A stretch of 51,460 nt of DNA from Thiomicrospira microaerophila. GTDB lineage: Bacteria; Pseudomonadota; Gammaproteobacteria; Thiomicrospirales; Thiomicrospiraceae. The DNA lies in assembly GCF_000934765.1 (NCBI RefSeq), contig NZ_JYNN01000021.1, forward strand, positions 1 to 51,460, read 5' to 3'. Below, piece by piece: positions 8,104 through 14,854 of the stretch (within the stretch, counting starts at the first letter, position 1; every line of letters starts with the position of its first letter). A program made the translations under genes and the position numbers. A model generated the notes under the pieces. That model was not told the origin of the DNA and searched no databases. It saw only the letters and a program-made list of their open reading frames with translations.

Positions 8104-9048
8104 ATGTCTTCTACTTTTTCAACGTCCAGATTGCTTTCTGCCCAACAATGGTCGGCTATTCAACAGTCTTTACAGATTGATGCGGCCTTATTGCCTTGGA
8201 CACACCTCAACCAGGCCTGGTTGTTAGATAGTGCTTTTTCAGATTCCACCCATTCACTTGTTAAACTCGATACTGATGCCGGTACCTATTATCTTAAATG
8301 GTTGCGTAAGAATTTAACTCAGCAGGCTTTTTGGCAAGACGTTAAAGCTTGGTTGGGCTATGACTTGGCGCAGGGCTATCAGTATCAACCCGATTGGGCA
8401 TTCTTGTTGCAACAGGTTTCACCGCTTCAAATCGCACAGATTCTTTTGGCGGTATCGCCCTCTGATAGCCAGCAGCATGGCTATGTGTTAAGTCGTGCGA
8501 TAGCAGGGCACAATCAACCACCAAAAACCTTGTCAGACCCTGCACTCAAGATTTTAGCGCAACAGGTTTCTCAGCTTCACCGGCTTGCGGTTAATGAAAC
8601 CGCAGTGGCAGAGAACTGGATGCAGAAAACACACGCGTTTGTGCAAACCCTCGATTTACAACCAGGCCTGGTTGCTCATGCAGTAGATAAGACCCTTGCT
8701 TGCCCGATAAAAGCACTCATGCCCGTGATGTTAGATTTTCGTTGGGATCAATTGCAATGGCAAGAGGATATGCCGATAGGTATGGTGGATATGGATGCCT
8801 GGGTGATGGCGCCGGCAAGCTTGCATTTGGTGATGCTGGAGTTGTTGTTGAATGCAGAACAATCCACCATTTGGCGCGATTATTATGTGGCGTACTTGGC
8901 AGGGCAGGGGATTGATAGCGAAGCGTTATTTAGCCAGCTTGAGGCGTGGCGTGATGTGTTTCGGTTGATTTTGTTTCGGTTGAATTGGTTAGGCGCGGAT
9001 AACCTACATACCTGGTTATCGGCACCTAAAAATTTTGAAGTGGTTTAA
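8104..9048 (+). CDS. Unidentified protein, possible kinase/aminoglycoside-phosphotransferase fold
   Basis: A 314-residue cytoplasmic protein with no signal peptide or membrane segment. I do not recognise it securely. Residues around SLVKLDTDAGTYYLKWLRKN resemble the N-lobe of APH/choline-kinase folds, with a lysine in a strand. QVSQLHRLA resembles their helix before the catalytic loop, and GMVDMDAW may correspond to the metal-binding segment. No clear HxDxxxxN motif is visible, so activity is doubtful. The ATG at 8104 follows a terminator T-tract and has no Shine-Dalgarno. It carries two palindrome copies (8211 N-Q-A-W-L, 8662 Q-P-G-L-V). It converges on the thiamine-uptake operon; a link to thiamine is speculation. 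Confidence 0.5.
   Translation: MSSTFSTSRLLSAQQWSAIQQSLQIDAALLPWTHLNQAWLLDSAFSDSTHSLVKLDTDAGTYYLKWLRKNLTQQAFWQDVKAWLGYDLAQGYQYQPDWAFLLQQVSPLQIAQILLAVSPSDSQQHGYVLSRAIAGHNQPPKTLSDPALKILAQQVSQLHRLAVNETAVAENWMQKTHAFVQTLDLQPGLVAHAVDKTLACPIKALMPVMLDFRWDQLQWQEDMPIGMVDMDAWVMAPASLHLVMLELLLNAEQSTIWRDYYVAYLAGQGIDSEALFSQLEAWRDVFRLILFRLNWLGADNLHTWLSAPKNFEVV
8211..8220. repeat. Iterated palindrome CCAGGCCTGG, copy 3
   Basis: Exact core within the 16-bp palindrome CAACCAGGCCTGGTTG (8208-8223). It reads N-Q-A-W-L in the 8104-9048 gene. Confidence 0.9.
8662..8671. repeat. Iterated palindrome CCAGGCCTGG, copy 4
   Basis: Exact core within CAACCAGGCCTGGTTG (8659-8674). It reads Q-P-G-L-V in the 8104-9048 gene. 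Confidence 0.9.
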
Positions 9049-9053
9049 AACCC

Positions 9054-9084
9054 AGGTGGATGCGCTTTGCTTATCCACCCTACA
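9054..9084. repeat. REP-like hairpin between convergent genes
   Basis: GGTGGAT (9055-9061) and ATCCACC (9073-9079) flank GCGCTTTGCTT and are followed by CTAC. This is the common REP-type sequence found between genes in many gammaproteobacteria. Here it separates the convergent 8104 gene and pnuT and could act as a weak bidirectional terminator. Confidence 0.6.
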
Positions 9085-9106
9085 TCTGCTAGGCCTGCAA
9101 GCCCAA

Positions 9107-9736
9107 CTAACTCGCGGTGGCCTGATTCTGCTGGCGCCAGCGTAATTGCCAGTTAATCATGCCGTACCATGCCATAAACATATAGGCGACAAACATCATC
9201 GCGGTTAAGGGATAGCCGGTTTGCCAATAAAGCGCGACCGCAAAGGTATTGATAATAATCCAATAAAACCAGCTTTCCAGCACCTTACGCGCCATTAAAA
9301 AGGTCGTCATCATTGAAAATACCATCACGCCTGCATCCAAATAAGGCATTTGGCTGGCATTAAACAGGGTTAATAATCCGCCAAAGCTGAAGGTCAACAA
9401 CACACCCAAACCTATCCATAACGCATGTTTGCCAAGATTCCAGCGATGAATACTCAGTGGTGTGTGCGTTGCATCGGCTGGGCGCGGACGCCAGAGCATC
9501 CAGCCATAGACCGCCATGCCCATATAAAACAGGTTCAACGCCGATTGCATGGGTAAGTTGCCTTCCCAAAAAATCATCGTGTAAATCGCGGTGCTGACTA
9601 AGGCTGCCGGCCAAGCCCAGATAATTTCTTTGGCGGCCATAAATACATAGGCCAATCCGAGCGCGACCGCAACGGCTTCCCAAATTGAAAAGTATTGCAG
9701 TTGAAGTTGAAAGAGTTCGGCAAAGCTGGCATCCAT
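9107..9736 (-). CDS. pnuT: PnuC/PnuT-family transporter, likely thiamine uptake
   Basis: A 209-residue inner-membrane protein with about seven hydrophobic segments, of the nicotinamide-riboside/thiamine PnuC family. Family landmarks include WEAVAVALGLAYVFMAAKEI near the N-terminus, LVSTAIYTMIFWEGNLPMQ, LNLFYMGMAVYGWMLWRP and the closing FVAYMFMAWYGMINW. Members next to TPP riboswitches and thiamine receptors are called PnuT and move thiamine down its gradient for trapping as TPP. It is the third gene after the riboswitch at 12399-12474, 47 bp after the YkoF-like gene. AAGGAT precedes the ATG at 9736. The thiamine specificity is inferred from context. Confidence 0.85.
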   Translation of the reverse strand: MDASFAELFQLQLQYFSIWEAVAVALGLAYVFMAAKEIIWAWPAALVSTAIYTMIFWEGNLPMQSALNLFYMGMAVYGWMLWRPRPADATHTPLSIHRWNLGKHALWIGLGVLLTFSFGGLLTLFNASQMPYLDAGVMVFSMMTTFLMARKVLESWFYWIIINTFAVALYWQTGYPLTAMMFVAYMFMAWYGMINWQLRWRQQNQATAS

Positions 9737-9783
9737 AAATCTATCCTTTTGTTAGGCGAGTTGAAGTGGTTTAGATATTGCAA

Positions 9784-10032
9784 TTAATCTGAGCGATCTT
9801 GTCCGACCAATTTTAATACAAAAACCGTATTGGGGTTTTGATTAAATACTTCTGTGATTTCATCGGTCATCAGTTGCATGATGTGCTGCAAGTCGCCAAA
9901 CACTTGAGTGCTTAAACTATTGCGCTTTATCACCAGGCCTGGTTGCTGCTCTAGCCGTGCAATAAACGCCAAAATCGGCTCAACAAAATGCTGATCAAGT
10001 GGGTACATACTAATATCGAGTGATACCTTCAT
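9784..10032 (-). CDS. YkoF-like thiamine/HMP-binding protein
   Basis: An 82-residue single-domain protein with no signal peptide. It starts MKVSLDISMYPLDQHFVEPI and contains NSLSTQVFGDLQHIMQ and VFVLKLVG, matching the YkoF/MTH1187 thiamine-binding fold. Bacillus YkoF has two such domains and binds thiamine and its pyrimidine; here there is one, presumably dimerising. It lies between the TonB receptor and pnuT downstream of a TPP riboswitch and is probably a cytoplasmic thiamine or HMP binder or chaperone. A palindrome copy at 9933 reads Q-P-G-L-V. The role is inferred from family and context. Confidence 0.8.
   Translation of the reverse strand: MKVSLDISMYPLDQHFVEPILAFIARLEQQPGLVIKRNSLSTQVFGDLQHIMQLMTDEITEVFNQNPNTVFVLKLVGQDRSD
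9933..9942. repeat. Iterated palindrome CCAGGCCTGG, copy 5
   Basis: Exact core flanked CA/TT. It reads Q-P-G-L-V in the YkoF-like gene. Confidence 0.9.
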
Positions 10033-10104
10033 TTTGATTTCCTTTTAATTTATTAAACTGTGTGAAGACCTGTGCAACGTCATTACGAACAAACCCGTAT
10101 CGCG

Positions 10105-10193
10105 GTCATTGCGAGGCCGAAGGCCGTGGCAATCTCTTACAGACTGCGCACGCCCTTGAGAGATTGCCGCGTCGCTACGCTCCTCGCAATGAC
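10105..10193. repeat. Dispersed 89-bp inverted-repeat element
   Basis: GTCATTGCGAGG at the left and CCTCGCAATGAC (with a few intervening bases) at the right enclose GGCAATCTCT and AGAGATTGCC, forming a long cruciform. This sequence type is widely dispersed in proteobacterial genomes. It lies within the thiamine-salvage unit, between the TonB-receptor stop and the YkoF-like start, so it would form a strong RNA hairpin in that transcript. Confidence 0.75.
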
Positions 10194-10213
10194 AGGGATT
10201 TTTCTGTGGCTAG

Positions 10214-12316
10214 TTAAAACCGCACCCGTGCGGTTAAACCGATTTGGCGCGGATCGCCAAGGCTAAGATAGCGTTGTTCGCCATCGCCGTCAAAGTGATC
10301 AAAGAAATAGCCACGGGTTGCATAACGCTCATCGGTCAGGTTTTTGCCCCAAAGATAAATTTCCCAATCGGCGGCTTCATAACCTAAGCGGGCGTTAACC
10401 AAGGCATAGGCGCTGGATTTTTCATTATGTACATTGTCGAAATAAAACGCATCCATGCCCTGAAGTTCTAAGCGAGAGAACCAGCCCTGGTCACTACGAT
10501 ATTGACCACCGATAAGGTATTGGAAATTAGGCGCATGCGCCGCACCACGCCCTGACATTTCAAAGCTGCTATTAATCGGTGTGCCTTTGACTTCGGTTTT
10601 TAATAGACCTAAATGGGTAAATAGAGTCAAACGACTATCCACCTGCCAATTAATTTCCGTTTCTAAACCGTAATGTTTGGCGGAATCAAGGTTTTCGGTA
10701 AAGAATACCCATTCGTAGCCACCCGGTTCATAGCTGTAACCATCAAATTGTGGGTTTTTCCGATCCATAAAGAATAGGGTTGTTGCCGTTTTGATATCGC
10801 CATAATTCGAGCGTAAACCGATTTCATAGTTATAAAGCGTTTCATTTTTATACTTGGCAAAAGTCGGGCTGCTTAATCCGGTATTAAAACCGCCGGCCTT
10901 GTAGCCACGTGTAATGCCGGCAAAAGCCAGATGGCGTTCACTGTATTGGTGTTGATAATGAATCGAACCGCCCCATAGGGTTTCAGAGGGTGAGAAATCG
11001 TCGGCCATCGGGTAGTCAAAATCACCGCCACCAAAACTGGTGTCTGTTCCAAATTTACGTGCATTGAGTTGGTAGTTTTGTTGTTGGTGCTCAACTCTTA
11101 AGCTGTAAATAAGGGTTTTTTGTTGGCTAATGGCTTGGTCAAGTTGACCGTAAATCGCGAATTTATTGTGTGTGAAATCACTGTCCGCATCATTGTTATA
11201 AATATCGCCAAAAACTTTATAATCTGCACGTTCGATACGTTGATTGGTTTCTTCTAAGCGTGATGCAAATAGCCCAATTAACCAATCCGTGTTCCCCATT
11301 TTAGATTGCTCTGTCGAAGTCCAACGCAGGTCTTGAGAGATGTTTTTTCGTGTTTGGTCGTTGTAATAGGTACCCACTGTTTTTGCAGGGTCGGCAATCC
11401 AGTCAATATCATAACTATAGACCATATCCGAGTCCGCAAAGCTGGTGGTAGAGGTGAGGGTGTAGTTTGGGTTACCTTCGTACTGAACTTTTAGCGCCGC
11501 GGCGTTGGTTTTTTGATTGTCTTGACCGGGTTGGTCTGATTGGGTGGTGAAACTATTATCGCGTGACCAGTGATCATAGCCGTTTTTGAGATTGGCATGG
11601 ATCAGCGTGAGGTCAAATTGGGTTGACTCGCCCGCCCACCAACGTAACTTGGCGCGTGCGCTGAGTTCATCGCGGCCATCGGTATCGCTGCGGTTTAAGG
11701 TTTTATTGTCACGAAACCCATCGCTATCCTGTTTAAATAGGCTTAGTCGATATTGCGGGCTTTTGTCGGTTGAGCTGAATGCGCCACTGGTGGCGACACC
11801 GATTTCGCTAAGGTTGTTCGAACCCAGCGTAGCTTCAATCAGGCTTTCATTATAAGGCGTTGGCTCGTTGGTTTGGATGTTCACCAGGCCTGCTATCGCA
11901 CTGGCGCCATAGCGCGTGCTTTGCGGGCCACGCAATACTTCAACCTGCTTGACATCAAATAAATGTCCAACCATGCCAATGCCACTAAAATCGATGCCAT
12001 CGACCGCAAAACCAACGCTAGCATTCGGTGCGCCGGTGTATTCATCACGCTCACCCATGCCGCGCATTTGAATATGCCGCGCGCGTGAAGATTGGCCTGA
12101 GTAGTTGACATTCGGGGTTTGCAGCAACACATCATCAAAATGAATCGCGCCGCGATCTTGTAACGCCATTTCATCCATAACGGTGACGCTAGCGGCAATC
12201 GCTTGTTGTTCGCTGGCGCGTAAGTCGGCATTGACAATAATGGGTTGAAGGCTGGAGGCGATAACCAGGCCTGGTGATAAACTTATAACGGCAAAAGCAA
12301 GTGGTTTGAATTTCAT
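10214..12316 (-). CDS. TonB-dependent outer-membrane receptor, likely for thiamine
   Basis: A 700-residue outer-membrane receptor. The signal peptide is MKFKPLAFAVISLSPGLVIA. The plug domain follows, with QAIAASVTVMDEMALQDRGA, then PNVNYSGQSSRARHIQMRGM and VEVLRGPQSTRYGASAIAGL. The 22-strand barrel ends with DPRQIGLTARVRF, whose terminal Phe is the outer-membrane insertion signal. Uptake would be driven by TonB-ExbBD. The TPP riboswitch just upstream points to thiamine or a precursor as ligand. I start at the ATG at 12316, with AGGAT upstream; a longer frame would run into the riboswitch terminator. One exact palindrome (12265, S-P-G-L-V) and one near copy (11884) lie in it. Confidence 0.9.
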   Translation of the reverse strand: MKFKPLAFAVISLSPGLVIASSLQPIIVNADLRASEQQAIAASVTVMDEMALQDRGAIHFDDVLLQTPNVNYSGQSSRARHIQMRGMGERDEYTGAPNASVGFAVDGIDFSGIGMVGHLFDVKQVEVLRGPQSTRYGASAIAGLVNIQTNEPTPYNESLIEATLGSNNLSEIGVATSGAFSSTDKSPQYRLSLFKQDSDGFRDNKTLNRSDTDGRDELSARAKLRWWAGESTQFDLTLIHANLKNGYDHWSRDNSFTTQSDQPGQDNQKTNAAALKVQYEGNPNYTLTSTTSFADSDMVYSYDIDWIADPAKTVGTYYNDQTRKNISQDLRWTSTEQSKMGNTDWLIGLFASRLEETNQRIERADYKVFGDIYNNDADSDFTHNKFAIYGQLDQAISQQKTLIYSLRVEHQQQNYQLNARKFGTDTSFGGGDFDYPMADDFSPSETLWGGSIHYQHQYSERHLAFAGITRGYKAGGFNTGLSSPTFAKYKNETLYNYEIGLRSNYGDIKTATTLFFMDRKNPQFDGYSYEPGGYEWVFFTENLDSAKHYGLETEINWQVDSRLTLFTHLGLLKTEVKGTPINSSFEMSGRGAAHAPNFQYLIGGQYRSDQGWFSRLELQGMDAFYFDNVHNEKSSAYALVNARLGYEAADWEIYLWGKNLTDERYATRGYFFDHFDGDGEQRYLSLGDPRQIGLTARVRF
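12265..12274. repeat. Iterated palindrome CCAGGCCTGG, copy 6
   Basis: Exact core flanked AA/TG. It reads S-P-G-L-V inside the receptor signal peptide. Confidence 0.9.
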
Positions 12317-12353
12317 GGTAATCCTTTTTAATCCATTGCAATGTATGGAGGTT

Positions 12354-12401
12354 AAAAAAGGACAGGGAAGCAACAGATAGAAGTAAACTGAGCGCCTGTC
12401 C
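12354..12401 (-). terminator. Riboswitch-linked intrinsic terminator
   Basis: On the minus strand GGACAGG (12401-12395) pairs with CCTGTCC (12366-12360), followed by a run of six T (12359-12354). The 5' arm begins at the very 3' end of the TPP aptamer, so aptamer and terminator folding are physically coupled. This points to transcriptional control of the receptor operon. Confidence 0.65.
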
Positions 12402-12474
12402 CTACGCCGGTATGATCCGGATCAGGTTCAAAGGGTTTTGCGGATGCAATCTCAGGCCTGCTGGCCACCCCTTG
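12399..12474 (-). promoter_or_regulatory. TPP riboswitch (THI element)
   Basis: Read on the minus strand the region has the conserved THI-box order: AAGGGGTGG, CTGAGAT, ACCCTTTGAACCTGATC, then GGATCATACC and GCGTAGGGA. The CUGAGA and the ACCUGAUC segment form the pyrimidine and pyrophosphate pockets. It lies 82 bp before the TonB-receptor ATG and presumably turns off receptor, YkoF-like and PnuT genes when TPP is abundant. An intrinsic terminator follows at once. Immediately upstream, after 12 bp and a target duplication, is an inserted MITE. Confidence 0.95.
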
Positions 12475-12486
12475 GCAATTAACCCG

Positions 12487-12496
12487 ATATATCGAG
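12487..12496. repeat. Left target-site duplication of the MITE
   Basis: ATATATCGAG at 12487-12496 is repeated exactly at 12701-12710, flanking the element on both sides. Confidence 0.85.
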
Positions 12497-12700
12497 CAGG
12501 GCAAACGCATCTAAATAATAAAAAAATCATAGCGATAGGCATGATTAACCTCGTTCCCACGCTGTGCGAGGGAATGTAGACCGATTTAACCTATGAAACA
12601 GCGCTTAAACCCAAGTCCAAGGCGATCCCACGTTCAACGTGGGAGCGAGACCTGATTGTAAGCAGTTGATTTATTATTTACTTTAGATGCGTTTGCCCTG
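12497..12700. mobile_element. 204-bp MITE with perfect 19-bp terminal inverted repeats
   Basis: The ends CAGGGCAAACGCATCTAAA (12497-12515) and its exact reverse complement (12682-12700) enclose a non-coding, hairpin-rich interior. A perfect 10-bp target duplication ATATATCGAG flanks it, so it arrived by transposition, presumably mobilised in trans by a transposase not in this window. A truncated inverted copy lies at 408-574. It is inserted in the leader between a candidate extended −10 promoter (12722-12730, minus) and the TPP riboswitch. Confidence 0.9.
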
Positions 12701-12710
12701 ATATATCGAG
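12701..12710. repeat. Right target-site duplication of the MITE
   Basis: Exact repeat of ATATATCGAG from 12487-12496. Confidence 0.85.
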
Positions 12711-12721
12711 TTTAACGTTCA

Positions 12722-12730
12722 ATTATACCA
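12722..12730 (-). promoter_or_regulatory. Candidate extended −10 promoter for the thiamine-uptake operon
   Basis: The minus strand reads TGGTATAAT, a perfect TATAAT with a TGn extension; no good −35 is needed for this class. Transcription would start near 12714 and cross the MITE before reaching the riboswitch. Before the insertion the start would have been about 20-30 nt from the aptamer, a normal distance. Confidence 0.5.
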
Positions 12731-12808
12731 TTGTGTAGGTTTTGAAGTGGTTTGCTTGTGGTTGATTCTGAAAATAATCAATTTTTTAACCAGGCTCCTA
12801 GATGCTTG

Positions 12809-12825
12809 TGGCACGCTTTAAGCTT
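12809..12825 (+). promoter_or_regulatory. Candidate sigma-54 promoter for the CBS-domain gene
   Basis: TGGCACGCTTTAAGCTT has GG and GC separated by exactly 10 bases and an ideal −24 box (TGGCACG). The −12 box AAGC departs from TTGC. It lies about 40 bp upstream of the ATG at 12866. No activator site was identified. Confidence 0.4.
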
Positions 12826-12865
12826 ATTCAAATACATTAATTTTAATTCGTTATAGGTGTTGGTT

Positions 12866-13498
12866 ATGTTTGTTGTTTATAGTCCAGAGGGGCGTAATTT
12901 TATTGGCGGGAAGTCAGATAAAGCGAATCCCACGAAAGTGAATGCTATTACTGAGTCGGATTTTAAGGAAACGATGATGGAGTTGGATAAGGATTTACCT
13001 GAGCGCACGCAGCAGCATCAAAAAGCCAGCTATGCGCTGGGTCAGTATCAAAAACAGCTTGATACCCTGCATGAACGTCATGTGGTGGTTACGGTATCCG
13101 AAATTATGTCAACTAAGCTTGTAACGATTAGCCCGGAAGCGAGTTTTAGTGATGCTTGGCAGTTAATGCAGCAACATAAATTCCACCATTTACCGGTGGT
13201 TGATGAGGGGAGTCTTGTTGGGATTTGTTCGTCGCAAGAGTTATTGCGTCATGTGATTATTAATGATGATAATCGGATTGAGGCGCCCAAAGGTCATAGG
13301 ATTGCTGAGATTGCGAACCCTGAGGTGATTACCACTTTGCCGAATGTTGATGTGCGGCGCGTGGCTTTTATGATGACGGAATATCAAATAGGCGCTTTGC
13401 CTGTGATGTCGGATTTGGGAGGGTTAATTGGCATGGTAACGCGTGCGGATTTAATCAAGCGGTTGGCTATGTTGCCGCCGCTTGAAATTTATGTGTAA
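12866..13498 (+). CDS. Tandem CBS-domain protein
   Basis: A 210-residue cytoplasmic protein. The first 75 residues are charged and unrecognised. Two CBS domains follow: VSEIMSTKLVTISPEASFSD to SSQELLRHVI, and IAEIANPEVITTLPNVDVRR to TRADLIKRLA. The recurrent HHLPVVDE and GALPVMSD segments are typical nucleotide-binding CBS strands. Such pairs sense adenine nucleotides, but no effector domain is attached, so the output is unknown. I use the ATG at 12866 with AGGTG 7 nt upstream. A sigma-54-like promoter precedes it. The gene stands alone and converges on the DHH gene with a 13-bp gap. Confidence 0.85.
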   Translation: MFVVYSPEGRNFIGGKSDKANPTKVNAITESDFKETMMELDKDLPERTQQHQKASYALGQYQKQLDTLHERHVVVTVSEIMSTKLVTISPEASFSDAWQLMQQHKFHHLPVVDEGSLVGICSSQELLRHVIINDDNRIEAPKGHRIAEIANPEVITTLPNVDVRRVAFMMTEYQIGALPVMSDLGGLIGMVTRADLIKRLAMLPPLEIYV

Positions 13499-13511
13499 CG
13501 TTACAATCGGA

Positions 13512-14441
13512 TTAACCGTCTGCGTTAATCTTGCTAATTAAGGCTTGAAGCGTGGCATCAGCTTGGTCATTAGGAACTTGACAGGTGCCCGCGGCCATAT
13601 GTCCGCCGCCGTTATACTGTAAACACAGCTCGCCCACATTGGTATTTGAGCTACGATTTAGAATGGACTTTCCAATCGCAAATACGGTGTTTTGTTGCTT
13701 TAATCCCCATAAGACATGAATCGAAATATTGGTCTCCGGAAAGAGGGCGTAGATGGTAAAACGGTTGGTTGGGTAAATGGTTTCTTCGTTGCGCAAATCT
13801 AAAACCACGAGATTGCCATGCTGTGTTGAGCAGCGTAGCAATTGTTCTTTAGCCTCTGCTTCATATTTAAAGTAAAGCTCAATGCGCTCTTTAACATCCG
13901 GCAGTTGGCAGATTTGTTCAATGGTGTGATCGCGGCAGTAGTCGATTAATTCCATCATGAGTTGATAGTTAGAGATTCTGAAATCACGGAAGCGCCCTAG
14001 GCCCGTACGCGCATCCATTAGGAAATTTAATAATGGCCAACCGCTCGGATTAAGTACCTCGTCGTGACTGAACTGCGCGGCATCACCTTTATCTACCGCT
14101 TCCATTAAATCGTCCGTGATGCGAGGCATAGCCTCTTTTCCGCCGTAATAGTCATAGACCACCCGTGCCGCTGAAGGCGCATCGACATCAATGATATGAT
14201 TATCATGCTTTTCATTGCGTAAGCTTTCACTGTGGTGGTGGTCAAAGGCTAAATGGCAGCCGGCGACATAGGGTAGGTTGGTGGTAATGTCATTTGGACC
14301 GATTTCAACCTTGCCATCCTGCATATCTTTAGGGTGAACAAATAAAATGTCATCAATCAAGTCTTTTTCTTTCAGAATAACGGCACACACTAAGCCATCA
14401 AAGTCACTACGTGTGACTAAACGAAACTTCTTTTCACTCAT
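13512..14441 (-). CDS. DHH-family phosphoesterase
   Basis: A 309-residue protein of the DHH/DHHA1 superfamily (NrnA, RecJ and exopolyphosphatase relatives). The N-terminal domain has RSDFDGLVCA (metal-binding Asp), HLAFDHHHSE (the DHH motif), and VDKGDAAQF. The C-terminal DHHA1 substrate motif is NGGGHMAAGTC. It is likely an oligonucleotide, cyclic-dinucleotide-product or polyphosphate hydrolase; the substrate cannot be read from sequence. The ATG at 14441 has GAGG 8 nt upstream and matches family starts; a GTG three codons earlier is possible. It follows the thioredoxin gene by 29 bp, likely one operon with fumC. Confidence 0.85.
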   Translation of the reverse strand: MSEKKFRLVTRSDFDGLVCAVILKEKDLIDDILFVHPKDMQDGKVEIGPNDITTNLPYVAGCHLAFDHHHSESLRNEKHDNHIIDVDAPSAARVVYDYYGGKEAMPRITDDLMEAVDKGDAAQFSHDEVLNPSGWPLLNFLMDARTGLGRFRDFRISNYQLMMELIDYCRDHTIEQICQLPDVKERIELYFKYEAEAKEQLLRCSTQHGNLVVLDLRNEETIYPTNRFTIYALFPETNISIHVLWGLKQQNTVFAIGKSILNRSSNTNVGELCLQYNGGGHMAAGTCQVPNDQADATLQALISKINADG

Positions 14442-14470
14442 TGAATACACCTCGCGTTAGGGGTTGGTAA

Positions 14471-14839
14471 TTATTGATTAGCTTGTGCTGCGGCCATATC
14501 TTCATGAACTTTGACCATGTCCAAGTCACGCAGCTGTTGGACAGCTTGTTCTAGGTTGCTGGCAGGTAAGGCACCTGGGTTGGCATAGACAACCACTTTT
14601 TCACGCATTAAAGCAATCGTTGGAATCGAGCGCACTTGAAACATGCCAGCTAATTCCTGCTCTTCTTCAACATTGACTTTGGCAAACACAATGTCAGGAT
14701 GTTTTGCTGCCACTTCTTCAAATACCGGGCCAAACTGTTTGCAAGGACCACACCATTCGGCCCAAAAATCAAAAATAATCATGTCATTGTTCGCAATGGT
14801 TTCTTCAAATTGTGCGGAGGTTAAGTTTAAAACTGCCAT
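14471..14839 (-). CDS. Thioredoxin-family protein
   Basis: A 122-residue cytoplasmic thioredoxin with the classical active site FWAEWCGPCKQFGP near residue 30 and the cis-proline segment VRSIPTIALM. It is longer than E. coli TrxA (about 109) by a charged C-terminal tail. It should reduce protein disulfides using thioredoxin reductase. It starts 15 bp after fumC and 29 bp before the DHH gene. AAGGAT precedes the ATG. It may be a secondary thioredoxin, so I give no symbol. Confidence 0.93.
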   Translation of the reverse strand: MAVLNLTSAQFEETIANNDMIIFDFWAEWCGPCKQFGPVFEEVAAKHPDIVFAKVNVEEEQELAGMFQVRSIPTIALMREKVVVYANPGALPASNLEQAVQQLRDLDMVKVHEDMAAAQANQ

Positions 14840-14854
14840 ATAAAATCCTTTTAA

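Noticed and set aside
10214-12373. A 719-residue version of the TonB receptor starting at 12373
   Set aside because: The extra 19 residues would be translated from the riboswitch terminator; the signal peptide begins at the ATG at 12316.
12451-12462. CAGGCCTG in the TPP riboswitch as a palindrome copy
   Set aside because: It belongs to a helix of the aptamer and has two mismatches, so I do not count it.
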